The position numbers were made by a program, and so were the translations under genes. A stretch of 64,000 bases of DNA from Chloroflexota bacterium (GTDB lineage: Bacteria > Chloroflexota > Anaerolineae > Caldilineales > Caldilineaceae). The DNA is taken from contig BOKO01000023.1 of the NCBI GenBank assembly GCA_016861025.1, forward strand, positions 33,719 to 97,718, given 5' to 3'. This document shows positions 27,280 through 35,553 of the stretch, piece by piece. Position 1 is the first letter of the stretch. Each line of letters opens with the position of its first letter. The notes under the pieces were generated by a model, which ran no database searches, was not told the DNA's origin, and worked only from the letters and a program-made list of their open reading frames with translations.

Positions 27280-28104
27280 ATGGAGTTCTTAAAAGAGTTA
27301 TTTAGCCTGGAGGGGCAGGTCGCCCTGGTCACGGGCGGCACCGGCGTGTTGGGCGGCGCGATGGCGCAAGGGCTGGCGCAGGCTGGCGCCAAAGTGGCCG
27401 TGTTGGGGCGGCGCCGCGAACAGGCGCAGGCAAGGGTGGACGCCATCATCGCGGCGGGCGGCGACGCGCTGGCGCTGCCCGCCGATGTGCTGGATCGCAG
27501 CCAGTTGGAGGCAGCGCGTGCGACGCTGCTGGAAACGTGGGGGCGGCTCGACATCCTGGTCAACGCGGCGGGCGGCAATCTGCCGTCGGCGACGCTGCCG
27601 CCGGGCGAGTCCTTTTTCAACCTGCCGGTCGAGGGCATGGAGCCGGTGATTGCACTCAACCTGCACGGCACGCTGTTGCCCAGCCAGGTCTTCGGCGCCG
27701 AGCTGGCGCGCGCCGGGCGCGGCTGCATCGTCAACATCTCGTCGATGGCGGCGCAACGCGCCATGACACGCGTCGTCGGCTACGGCGTCGCCAAAGCCGC
27801 AGTCGAGAACGCCACGCGCTGGCTGGCGGTGGAACTGGCGCGTTCCTTTGGCGCCGGGCTGCGCGTCAACGCCATCGCGCCGGGCTTCTTCGTCGGTGAA
27901 CAGAACCGCGCCCTCCTGCTCAACCCCGATGGCAGCCTGACCGCGCGCGGGCGCACGATCATCGACCACACGCCGGCCGGTCGCTTTGGCGAACCGTCCG
28001 AGCTGCTCAGCACGCTGATCTGGCTATGCAGCCCTGGCGCGCGCTTTGTCAACGGCGTCGTCGTGCCGGTGGACGGCGGCTTTAGCGCCTTCAGCGGCGT
28101 GTAG
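27280..28104 (+). CDS. D-mannonate oxidoreductase (fructuronate reductase), SDR type
   Basis: 274 residues. Classical SDR: TGGTGVLGGAMAQGLA (18-33), NAAGGNLPSATLPPGE (95-110), Ser154/155, Tyr168 and Lys172 (YGVAK). The long conserved stretch VNAIAPGFFVGEQNRALLLN, then DGSLTARG and the C-terminus VVVPVDGGFSAFSGV are the signature of the SDR-type mannonate oxidoreductases (YjmF/UxuB-like of Bacillus and Thermotoga groups), which reduce D-fructuronate to D-mannonate with NAD(P)H. They replace the unrelated long-chain UxuB of E. coli. It follows uxaC by 22 bases, so the product of the operon up to this point is D-mannonate. Confidence 0.88.
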   Translation: MEFLKELFSLEGQVALVTGGTGVLGGAMAQGLAQAGAKVAVLGRRREQAQARVDAIIAAGGDALALPADVLDRSQLEAARATLLETWGRLDILVNAAGGNLPSATLPPGESFFNLPVEGMEPVIALNLHGTLLPSQVFGAELARAGRGCIVNISSMAAQRAMTRVVGYGVAKAAVENATRWLAVELARSFGAGLRVNAIAPGFFVGEQNRALLLNPDGSLTARGRTIIDHTPAGRFGEPSELLSTLIWLCSPGARFVNGVVVPVDGGFSAFSGV

Positions 28105-28107
28105 AAG

Positions 28108-28163
28108 ATTGTTGCGTGTTGCGTGGCGCGTGATGCAGCCAAACACGCAGCACGCAACACAAA
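28108..28163. repeat. Degenerate CACGCAACACG-type repeat, inverted (family b)
   Basis: TTGCGTGTTGCGTGGCGCGTG on the left and CACGCAGCACGCAACAC on the right can pair into a hairpin in the gap between the SDR and LarA-like genes. Confidence 0.55.
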
Positions 28164-28193
28164 GACTTGCTGGAAACAGGAAGGATTTAAGTT

Positions 28194-29462
28194 ATGGTGA
28201 CCGGACAGGGTTCGACCACGACAGTGATGAGCGATGAGCAGGTGCGCGCGGTGCTGGCGGAGGCGTTGGCGCAACTGGCGCTCGACCACCAGCGCGTGCT
28301 GGTGATCATTCCCGACGCCACGCGCACCGCGCCGATCCCGCTGATGTTTCGCCTGCTCTACGACCTGATCGGCGCGCAGGTGGCGCGGCTCGACTATCTC
28401 ATCGCGCTGGGCACGCATCAGCCGATGACCGAAGAGGCCATCGACCATCTGGTCGGTGTGCGCGCCGCTGAGCGCTCCGCACGCTTTCCCAAAACTGCCA
28501 TCTACAACCACCGCTGGGATCTGCCGGAGACGCTGCGCACGATCGGCGTCATTTCGGAGGCGGAGACCGCGCAACTGACCGGCGGGCTGCTCGCCGCCGA
28601 AACGCCGGTCACGCTCAATCGCATGATCTTCGACTACGACCGCGTGCTGATCTGCGGGCCTGTCTTTCCGCACGAGGTGGCGGGCTTTTCGGGCGGCGCC
28701 AAGTATCTCTTTCCGGGCATCGCCGGCGCCGAGATCATCAACTTTACGCACTGGCTGGGCGCGCTCGTCACCAGCATGGACACCATCGGCGTGAAGGATA
28801 CGCCGGTGCGCCGGGTGATCCACCGTGCCGCGCGCTTCCTGGATCAGGAAGTGCTCTGCCTGGCGATGGTGCTCAAGGGGCACGACCTGCACGGGCTGTA
28901 TGTCGGTCCTCACGAGGAGGCGTGGAGCGTCGCCGCCGATCTGTCGGCGCAGCTCAACATCATCTACACGCCGCGCCCCTACCGCCGTGTGCTGTCGATG
29001 GCCGCGCCGATGTACGACGATCTGTGGACCGCAGCGAAGGCGATGTACAAAACCGAACCGGCGATTGCCGACGGCGGCGAGGTGATCATCTACGCGCCGC
29101 ACATCACCGAAGTCTCCTACACGCACGGTCGCCTGATCGACGAAGTGGGCTATCATGTGCGCGACTACTTCACCCAGCAATGGGAACGCTTTGCCCACAT
29201 CCCCGGCGGCATCCTGGCGCACAGCACGCACGTCAAGGGCAAGGGGCGCTACGATGTCGCCACCGGCGTGGAGACGCCGCGCATTCAGGTCACGCTGGCG
29301 ACGGGCATTCCCGAAGAACGCTGTCGGCGCATCAACCTCGGCTATCTCGACTATCGCACCATCGACCCGGAAGCCTGGGCGAACCGCGAAGAAGAGGGCA
29401 TCCTGCTCGTGCGCCGCGCCGGCGAAATGCTCTATCGCGTCGCCGGAGATAGTCAGAACTGA
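28194..29462 (+). CDS. LarA-family nickel-pincer racemase/epimerase; proposed D-mannonate/D-gluconate 2-epimerase
   Basis: 422 residues, normal for LarA. Start follows AGGAAGGATTTAAGTT. N-terminal DATRTAP and ALGTHQPM motifs of the family are present. The catalytic and cofactor residues are intact with LarA spacing: His106 (YNHRWD), His160 and Lys170 exactly ten apart (PHEVAGFSGGAK, matching LarA His174/Lys184), and His186 sixteen further on (NFTHW, matching His200, the nickel ligand). LarA enzymes invert the C2 hydroxyl of alpha-hydroxy acids. In this operon D-mannonate is made but no mannonate dehydratase exists, while gluconokinase and 6-phosphogluconate dehydrogenase follow; C2 inversion of D-mannonate gives D-gluconate. 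Family is certain, substrate inferred. The pincer-cofactor genes larB, larC and larE are not in the window. Confidence 0.88.
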   Translation: MVTGQGSTTTVMSDEQVRAVLAEALAQLALDHQRVLVIIPDATRTAPIPLMFRLLYDLIGAQVARLDYLIALGTHQPMTEEAIDHLVGVRAAERSARFPKTAIYNHRWDLPETLRTIGVISEAETAQLTGGLLAAETPVTLNRMIFDYDRVLICGPVFPHEVAGFSGGAKYLFPGIAGAEIINFTHWLGALVTSMDTIGVKDTPVRRVIHRAARFLDQEVLCLAMVLKGHDLHGLYVGPHEEAWSVAADLSAQLNIIYTPRPYRRVLSMAAPMYDDLWTAAKAMYKTEPAIADGGEVIIYAPHITEVSYTHGRLIDEVGYHVRDYFTQQWERFAHIPGGILAHSTHVKGKGRYDVATGVETPRIQVTLATGIPEERCRRINLGYLDYRTIDPEAWANREEEGILLVRRAGEMLYRVAGDSQN

Positions 29463-29474
29463 ACCATTCAGCAG

Positions 29475-29506
29475 GCTTCTCGGAAGCTTTGGAACTTCGG
29501 GGAAGC
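29475..29506 (+). promoter_or_regulatory. Intercistronic imperfect hairpin
   Basis: GCTTCTCGGAAG (29475-29486) pairs with CTTCGGGGAAGC (29495-29506) at 10 of 12 positions, loop of 8 bases, no T run. It resembles the arms of the hairpin at 18850-18890, so both may belong to one dispersed repeat. Confidence 0.45.
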
Positions 29507-29556
29507 TGAGCAACCAGTGACTCGGAAATCGATTAAACTATTGAAGGAGCATCAAA

Positions 29557-30456
29557 ATGGAAATCGGCATTATCGGGTTGGGACGCATGGGCGCAGGCAT
29601 GGCGGAGCGCTGGCTGCGCGGCGGGCATCGGGTGGTGGTGAACAACCGCAGCCGCGGCCCGATCGATGAACTGGCGGCAAAGGGCGCCGACCCGGCGTAC
29701 ACCGTCGAAGAGTTGGTGAGCAAGCTGGCTGCCCCACGCGCGGTCTGGGTGATGTTGCCTTCCGGCGCCGTCACCGAGCAGATGATCCAGAAGCTGGCGA
29801 CGTTGCTGGCGCCGGGTGACACGATCATCGACAGCGGCAACACCAACTATCACGACGACATCCGCCGCGCCGAAGAACTCAGGGCGCGCGGGCTGAACTA
29901 CGTCGATCAGGGCACGTCGGGCGGCGTGTGGGGGCTGCAATATGGCTTCTGCACGATGGTCGGCGGCGATCCGGAGTTGTGCGCCCGGCTCGAACCGGCG
30001 TTCAAGACGCTGGCGCCGCCGGACGGCTACGTCTACTGTGGCCCCGTGGGCGCCGGTCACTTTGCCAAGATGGTGCACAATGGCATTGAATATGGCATGA
30101 TGCAGGCGTATGCGGAGGGCTTCGAGATCATGCGCGCCAAGAAAGAGTTCAACATGGACATCCACGCCATCGCCGCCGCGTGGCGCTATGGCAGCGTGGT
30201 GCGCTCCTGGCTGCTCGAGCTGGCTGAGGAGGCGTTGCGCGCCGACCCCGACCTGGCGAGTATCAAGGGCTATGTCGAAGACAGCGGCGAGGGACGCTGG
30301 ACGATCCAGGCAGCCATCGATCTCGACGTGCCGGCGCCGGTGATCACGCTCTCGCTCTTCGAGCGCTTCCATTCGCGTCAGCCCGAATCGTTCGCCGCCA
30401 AAGTGCTGGCCGCCATGCGCCGCGGTTTTGGCGGCCACGCCGTCCAGTCAGCATAA
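29557..30456 (+). CDS. gnd: 6-phosphogluconate dehydrogenase, decarboxylating (short form)
   Basis: 299 residues, the length of the short GntZ/YqeC-type enzymes rather than the 470-residue classical form. Start follows GAAGGAGCATCAAA. Rossmann motif IGLGRMGAGMAERW at 5-18, NRSRGPIDELAAKGA, DSGNTNYHDDIRRAEEL, GTSGGVWGLQYGFC (substrate loop), and GAGHFAKMVHNGIEYGMMQA with the catalytic Lys. It oxidises 6-phosphogluconate to ribulose-5-phosphate and CO2 with NAD(P)+. Its position between the LarA-like and gluconokinase-like genes argues that this operon ends in the pentose phosphate pathway and not in KDG degradation. Confidence 0.9.
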   Translation: MEIGIIGLGRMGAGMAERWLRGGHRVVVNNRSRGPIDELAAKGADPAYTVEELVSKLAAPRAVWVMLPSGAVTEQMIQKLATLLAPGDTIIDSGNTNYHDDIRRAEELRARGLNYVDQGTSGGVWGLQYGFCTMVGGDPELCARLEPAFKTLAPPDGYVYCGPVGAGHFAKMVHNGIEYGMMQAYAEGFEIMRAKKEFNMDIHAIAAAWRYGSVVRSWLLELAEEALRADPDLASIKGYVEDSGEGRWTIQAAIDLDVPAPVITLSLFERFHSRQPESFAAKVLAAMRRGFGGHAVQSA

Positions 30457-30504
30457 GCGCGGGGGACGCTTCAGGCTGCGTCCATAGGAAAGCCGGTATA
30501 GAGC

Positions 30505-30590
30505 GCTGATGACACGGATTGGGCGGATTTCCGCCGATCCAATCCGCAAAGATCCGCCGCATCCGCGTCATCTGCGGTCTATACTTCACC
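30505..30590. repeat. Degenerate GCGGATT-type repeat, inverted (family c)
   Basis: GATGACACGGATTGGGCGGATTT on the left and AATCCGC, GATCCGCC, CATCCGCGTCATC on the right are complementary. It lies in the gap between the dehydrogenase and kinase genes; compare 8288-8335. Confidence 0.6.
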
Positions 30591-30623
30591 CAGCCGAACA
30601 ATTACGCAACATGAGAGCACGCC

Positions 30624-32132
30624 ATGAACATCACGACCGTTTCGGCTGAAGCCGCGGAAGCGCCGCTGATCCTCACCATCGACATTGGCTCCTCCTCGGC
30701 GCGGGCGCTGCTCTATGATCGCGGCGGGCGCATGGTGGAAGGGATCGGCGCGCGGGCGCGCTACGAAATCCTGACCACGACGGCGGGTGCGGCGGAAGTC
30801 GATCCCGACTGGATCGTGGAGCAGGCGGCGCGCTGCGTCGATATTGTGTTGGTGAAGGCGGGCAAGCTGGCGCAACAGATCGCGGCGGTTGCCATCGACA
30901 CGCTGGTGACCAGCATCGTCGCAGTCGACGCCGCCGGGCAGGCGCTGACGCCGCTGATCACCTACGCCGACACGCGCAACGCTGAGGATGCCGCCGCGCT
31001 GCGCGCCCGGCTGGACGAAGCCGCGCTCCACGATCGCACCGGCTGTCTGCTGCGCACGAGCTACTGGCCCGCACGGCTGGCCTGGTTCCGCCGCACTCAG
31101 CCGGAGCTGTGGCGCCGCACCGCCAAGTGGCTCACGTTGGGCGAGTATCTGGAGCTGCGGCTCTTTGGGCGTTGCCGGGTCAGCTATTCGGCGGCTTCAT
31201 GGAGCGGGCTGCTCGACCGCCGCCAGTTGGCCTGGGATGCACCGCTGCTCGCCGAGCTGGGGTTGACGCCAGAGCAGCTGTCGCCGCTGGTCGATTGCGA
31301 TGCGCCGCTGAGCGGATTGATCCAGCCCTACGCCGGGCGCTGGCCCCTGCTGCACGATGTTGCGTGGTTTCCCGCCATCGGCGACGGCGCGGCGGCGAAC
31401 GTGGGCAGCGGCTGCATCGACCATCAGCGCATGGCGTTGACGCTGGGCACCACCGGCGCCATCCGCGTGATCCAGACCGAACTGACGCCGACGCCGCCGG
31501 GCTTGTGGAGCTACCGCGTCGATCGCGACCATCATCTCGTGGGTGGGGCGACGAGCGAGGGCGGCAACGTCTACGCCTGGGTGCGCGACGCCTTCCAGTT
31601 TGGCGACCGCGTGCAGACCGAGGCGGAGCTGGCCGCGCTGGCGCCTGACAGCCACGGCCTGACGATTCTACCCTTCTTCGCCGGTGAGCGCAGCCCCGAC
31701 TGGGCCGGCAACGTCCAGGCGACGATCCACGGCTTGACGCTGGCGACCACGCCGCTGCAGATTCTGCGCGCCAGCCTGGAAGCCGTCGCCTACCGTTTCG
31801 CCGTGATCGAGCAGCGGCTGTGTGGCCGTCCCGACTGCGATCACCGGCTGATCGCCAGCGGCGGCGCGCTGCTGCAGTCGCCGGTGTGGAGCCAGATTTT
31901 CGCCGATGTGTTGGGGCGGCCCGTGGTGGTGTCGGCGGAGAGCGAGGCGACAAGCCGGGGGACGGCGCTGCTGGCGCTGCGCGCGCTCGGCGCGTTGCCG
32001 TCGCTAGCTGCGGCGCCAGCAGCGGATGGCGCGGTCTATCTGCCCGATCTGGCGCGCCATGAGCGATACCAGGTTGCGATTGCGCGTCAGCGCGCCTTGT
32101 ACGCGCGGCTGATCCCTACCTTTGCGTCATGA
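30624..32132 (+). CDS. FGGY-family kinase, probable gluconokinase
   Basis: 502 residues. DIGSSSARALLYDRGGRMVE (24-43) is closer to FGGY gluconokinases ('DiGtsSvRa.lfd') than to xylulokinases. Further landmarks: TLVTSIVAVDAAGQAL, ITYADTRNAEDAAALR, LTLGTTGAIRV (about 273), LPFFAGERSPDWAGN, and ASGGALLQSPVWSQIFADVL (adenosine motif). It would phosphorylate D-gluconate to 6-phosphogluconate, the substrate of the dehydrogenase encoded just upstream. A role on another aldonate is possible. Last gene of the operon. Confidence 0.78.
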   Translation: MNITTVSAEAAEAPLILTIDIGSSSARALLYDRGGRMVEGIGARARYEILTTTAGAAEVDPDWIVEQAARCVDIVLVKAGKLAQQIAAVAIDTLVTSIVAVDAAGQALTPLITYADTRNAEDAAALRARLDEAALHDRTGCLLRTSYWPARLAWFRRTQPELWRRTAKWLTLGEYLELRLFGRCRVSYSAASWSGLLDRRQLAWDAPLLAELGLTPEQLSPLVDCDAPLSGLIQPYAGRWPLLHDVAWFPAIGDGAAANVGSGCIDHQRMALTLGTTGAIRVIQTELTPTPPGLWSYRVDRDHHLVGGATSEGGNVYAWVRDAFQFGDRVQTEAELAALAPDSHGLTILPFFAGERSPDWAGNVQATIHGLTLATTPLQILRASLEAVAYRFAVIEQRLCGRPDCDHRLIASGGALLQSPVWSQIFADVLGRPVVVSAESEATSRGTALLALRALGALPSLAAAPAADGAVYLPDLARHERYQVAIARQRALYARLIPTFAS

Positions 32133-32335
32133 ACTGCGCTTGCATCTCTGTGACAGATAACATCTGAGGCCAACGTCGGCACAGAAACACGACGCACACT
32201 CCCTCGCCGACGCAATTCAGATCGTTCTGAGGTAAAATAGCCAACGTATAGCTCGATGTTCACCGGTCAACCTCAAGGTCAGTGAATGAACGCGTTGTGT
32301 GCTGTGCTCGTATGACGCTCGGAAAGGACTCAACC

Positions 32336-32638
32336 ATGCAGAGTACGTTAACCATCGACTTGATCGCCTCCGATCCAATGATTCGCAACGGTCAGCCGTG
32401 TATTGCGGGCACGGGTTTACGCGTCATTGACCTAGCGATGGCTCACCTGTTTCACCACCGGCAACCGGAAGAAATCGCAGCCGACTATGATATTTCACTG
32501 GCGCAGGTATACGCAGCGCTCTCCTACTATTACGCACACAAGCCTGAGCTGGACAACGACATCCGCAGTCAAATCGAGAAGGCAAGAGTGCTGAAGGAGC
32601 AGAGCGGTGGCCGAATCACTCCGTTTCTATCTCGATGA
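32336..32638 (+). CDS. DUF433-family antitoxin
   Basis: 100 residues. ATG at 32336 is preferred because GGAAAGGACT lies upstream and the protein then starts MQSTLTIDLIASDPMIRNGQ as in the family. DUF433 proteins carry a small HTH-like domain (PCIAGTGLRVIDLAMAHLFH, then EEIAADYDISLAQVYAALSYYYAHK) and are the antitoxin partners of PIN-like DUF5615 toxins. The toxin remnant starts inside its 3' end. An upstream TCAGA-TCGT-TCTGA inverted repeat (32219-32232) could be its operator. Orphaned because the toxin is truncated. Confidence 0.85.
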   Translation: MQSTLTIDLIASDPMIRNGQPCIAGTGLRVIDLAMAHLFHHRQPEEIAADYDISLAQVYAALSYYYAHKPELDNDIRSQIEKARVLKEQSGGRITPFLSR

Positions 32639-32768
32639 GAACCTTCCTGTTGAGATTGCCCGTCAACTGCGACTGCGCGGAATCGATGTAGTCACGGCAC
32701 GCGATCTCGGATTGTTGGGGGTTGGCGATGATCAGTGTGACCACCGGGATGTTCGTCACCGGGATTAA
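32607..32768 (+). pseudogene. DUF5615 PIN-like toxin, truncated
   Basis: GTG at 32607 follows AAGGAGC and overlaps the antitoxin gene by 32 bases. The first 35 residues (AESLRFYLDENLPVEIARQL, then RLRGIDVVTARDLGLLG) are the intact N-terminal half of the DUF5615 PIN-like nuclease with its first acidic residues (DEN). After GDDQ the frame degenerates (CDHRDVRHRD) and stops at residue 53; normal proteins have about 110-120 residues with a conserved 'vltHDaDF' motif that is absent. Element copy C begins seven bases after the stop. Confidence 0.75.
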
Positions 32769-32774
32769 CAGCGG

Positions 32775-32808
32775 GTGTACTTCAACCTGATGGCGCGTGC
32801 GTTGCTCG
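32775..32808 (+). repeat. Short mobile-like element, copy C (left-end fragment)
   Basis: GTGTACTTCAACCTGATGGC and the next bases GCGTGCGTTGCT match the first 34 bases of copy A with few differences. The rest of the element and its right end are missing. As with copy B, it stands directly after a truncated toxin gene. Confidence 0.6.
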
Positions 32809-32940
32809 TTGCCCTAACCTGGCAGCAAGCGGAGGAGGAATCGATCGGGTTTCGCACTAACTCTCGATCCCTCACCAACAGTACATTTTTTTCATTAACA
32901 CAAGCTAGAACCGAGTGTGCGCTCTGCGTTGAATCGTTTC

Positions 32941-32949
32941 TGGTATACT
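32941..32949 (+). promoter_or_regulatory. Extended -10 promoter for a leaderless message
   Basis: TGGTATACT is an extended -10 element (TGnTATACT). The ATG at 32957 follows after seven bases, so the transcript should begin at the start codon; there is no ribosome-binding site. Confidence 0.5.
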
Positions 32950-32956
32950 ACCCCGC

Positions 32957-33982
<1,026 letters not shown>

Positions 33983-33999
33983 ACCGAGAGGAGGACAAC

Positions 34000-34251
34000 A
34001 TGTTGGCAGTTCGCGCGATGTATCGGCAAGGCAAAATCGAGTGGTTGGAGTCACCACCTGTGGATATAGAGGGCATGGTGGCAGTGGTGTTTCTTGAACA
34101 CGACGCGCCGGACAGGGAAATGGATGAGCAGGAAGCTGCGCTGCTGGCGCAATCACCAGCCTTTCACCGACTACTTGAACAGGGGTTGGAATATGTAGCG
34201 AATCGCCAGACTCGACCGCTTCAGGTGCTGCTCGATGAATTATCCAATTGA
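34000..34251 (+). CDS. Small hypothetical protein, antitoxin-like
   Basis: 83 residues. ATG at 34000 follows GAGGAGG. The N-terminus MLAVRAMYRQGKIEWLESPP resembles the beta-hairpin 'i.a.y.nGkieplepv' of short DUF104/AF2212-type antitoxin proteins, and the C-terminal half is an acidic helix (EMDEQEAALLAQSPAFHRLL) as in antitoxin tails. No toxin gene is adjacent. It follows the LLM oxidoreductase by 17 bases. The family link is tentative. Confidence 0.6.
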   Translation: MLAVRAMYRQGKIEWLESPPVDIEGMVAVVFLEHDAPDREMDEQEAALLAQSPAFHRLLEQGLEYVANRQTRPLQVLLDELSN

Positions 34252-34267
34252 TGACGAGTAAAGATCA

Positions 34268-34777
34268 ATGACCGTTTCACGCAACAACTCTAAAATCGTC
34301 TACCAGGGCATCAAAGACGCCGGCATCCGTTCGATCTCGGCGCTGCCGGAGACGTGGCTCGTCTATCTGCTCCAGCTTGCCAGCAGCGACCCGGAGATGA
34401 CGCTGATCGAGGTCGCCAAAGAAGAAGAAGCCATCGGCATTGCAGCCGGCGCCTACTTTGCCGGCGAAAAGCACATCCTGTTGATGCAGAATCATGGCTT
34501 TCTGGCGGCGATCAACGGCATTGTCTCGCTGGCGCAGTTGTACAAAATTCCGCTGTGCATGCTGATCGCTCTGCGCGGGCACTGGGGCGAGCCGTATCCC
34601 TGGCACACGCGCGGCGGCATCGTCACCGAGGAGGTGTTGCGCGCACTGCAAATCCCGTTCGAGTACGCTCGCGACCCGGCGAAGGTCGGCAAGCAGATTC
34701 GCGAGGCGTACACCTTCGCCCAAAGTTCGCTCTGGCCTGTTGCGCTATTGTTGACCCGTGACTTGATGGAAGATTAA
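34268..34777 (+). CDS. ThDP-dependent decarboxylase, alpha (Pyr-domain) subunit
   Basis: 169 residues. Single Pyr domain as in ComD-type sulfopyruvate or phosphonopyruvate decarboxylase alpha subunits: SISALPETWLVYLLQLASSD, VAKEEEAIGIAAGAYFAGEK with the Glu that activates the thiazolium ring, LLMQNHGFLAAINGI, and LIALRGHWGEPYPWHTRGGI. It needs the PP-domain partner encoded 53 bases downstream. Together they decarboxylate a 2-oxo acid to an aldehyde. No clear ribosome site. The substrate (sulfo-, phosphono- or plain 2-oxo acid) cannot be told from sequence. Confidence 0.82.
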   Translation: MTVSRNNSKIVYQGIKDAGIRSISALPETWLVYLLQLASSDPEMTLIEVAKEEEAIGIAAGAYFAGEKHILLMQNHGFLAAINGIVSLAQLYKIPLCMLIALRGHWGEPYPWHTRGGIVTEEVLRALQIPFEYARDPAKVGKQIREAYTFAQSSLWPVALLLTRDLMED

Positions 34778-34825
34778 TCTCCAATCTCAAACGGAGACTG
34801 GAGATTGGGGAGTGGAGTGGGGAAG
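34778..34825. repeat. GAGATTG/CAATCTC degenerate repeat (family a)
   Basis: TCTCCAATCTC followed by GGAGACTGGAGATTGGGGAG forms a hairpin in the 53-base gap between the two decarboxylase subunit genes. Confidence 0.55.
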
Positions 34826-34830
34826 CGTCT

Positions 34831-35409
34831 ATGCTACGTTCCAAGTGTATTGAAGCCATCTACCCTGAACTACACGACAAGCTGGTCGTCACCAACATGG
34901 GCGCGTGTGCGCAGGAGTTGTATGACCTGGGCCACCGCGACAACTTTTTCTATCTCCAGCACGCGATGGGGCTGGCCTCCTCGATCGGGCTGGGACTGGC
35001 GCAAAGTCTGCCGCACGCAAAGGTCGTGGTGCTGGACGGCGACGGCTCAGTGCTGATGAACCTGGGCGCGTTGGCGACGCTGGCGCGCTACAGACCCGCC
35101 AACCTGGTGCATATCATCTTCGACAACGGGAGCCTGCTCTCGACCGGCGGCTTTCCTTCGCACACGGCGGATGGTGCGACTGACCTGGCGACCATCGCAC
35201 GCGGCGCAGGCGTCCCGCATGTGGAGAGCGTGAGCAACGCCTACGATTTCATGGAAGCCGCGGCCGACGCCTTCGAGCGCCACGCGCTGAGCGTGATCGT
35301 GGCGAAGGTGGAGGCTGTTGGACCGGATCACTACGGCATGCACTTTCAGTTGCCGGAGAACGCCTTCCTGTTCAAACGCTGGATCGCGGAACATTTCGGC
35401 GCCGCCTGA
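34831..35409 (+). CDS. ThDP-dependent decarboxylase, beta (PP-domain) subunit
   Basis: 192 residues. PP domain with the ThDP/Mg motif GDG...N (VVLDGDGSVLMNLGALATLA, about 68-87) and VHIIFDNGSLLSTGGFPSHT; similar to ComE-type sulfopyruvate decarboxylase beta subunits. FYLQHAMGLASSIGLGLAQS is the conserved segment before it. Start follows GGGGAAGCGTCT. It pairs with the alpha subunit just upstream to make the complete enzyme. Confidence 0.85.
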   Translation: MLRSKCIEAIYPELHDKLVVTNMGACAQELYDLGHRDNFFYLQHAMGLASSIGLGLAQSLPHAKVVVLDGDGSVLMNLGALATLARYRPANLVHIIFDNGSLLSTGGFPSHTADGATDLATIARGAGVPHVESVSNAYDFMEAAADAFERHALSVIVAKVEAVGPDHYGMHFQLPENAFLFKRWIAEHFGAA

Positions 35410-35439
35410 TTGCCAGGACGCCATTGCATCTTTGACACG

Positions 35440-35537
35440 TGTTGCGTGGTGCGTGGTGCGTCAAACCCAGCTCCCAGAGCACGCAACACGTACTACGAAA
35501 CACGTAACACTCAACAAGTAGCACGCAACACGCAACA
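35440..35537. repeat. Degenerate CACGCAACACG-type repeat, inverted (family b)
   Basis: GTTGCGTGGTGCGTGGTGCG on the left and GCACGCAACACG, TACGAAACACG, TAACACTCAACA, GCACGCAACACGCAACA on the right can pair. It occupies nearly the whole gap before the cyclase gene. Confidence 0.65.
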
Positions 35538-35553
35538 AAAGGAGAACCAATCA

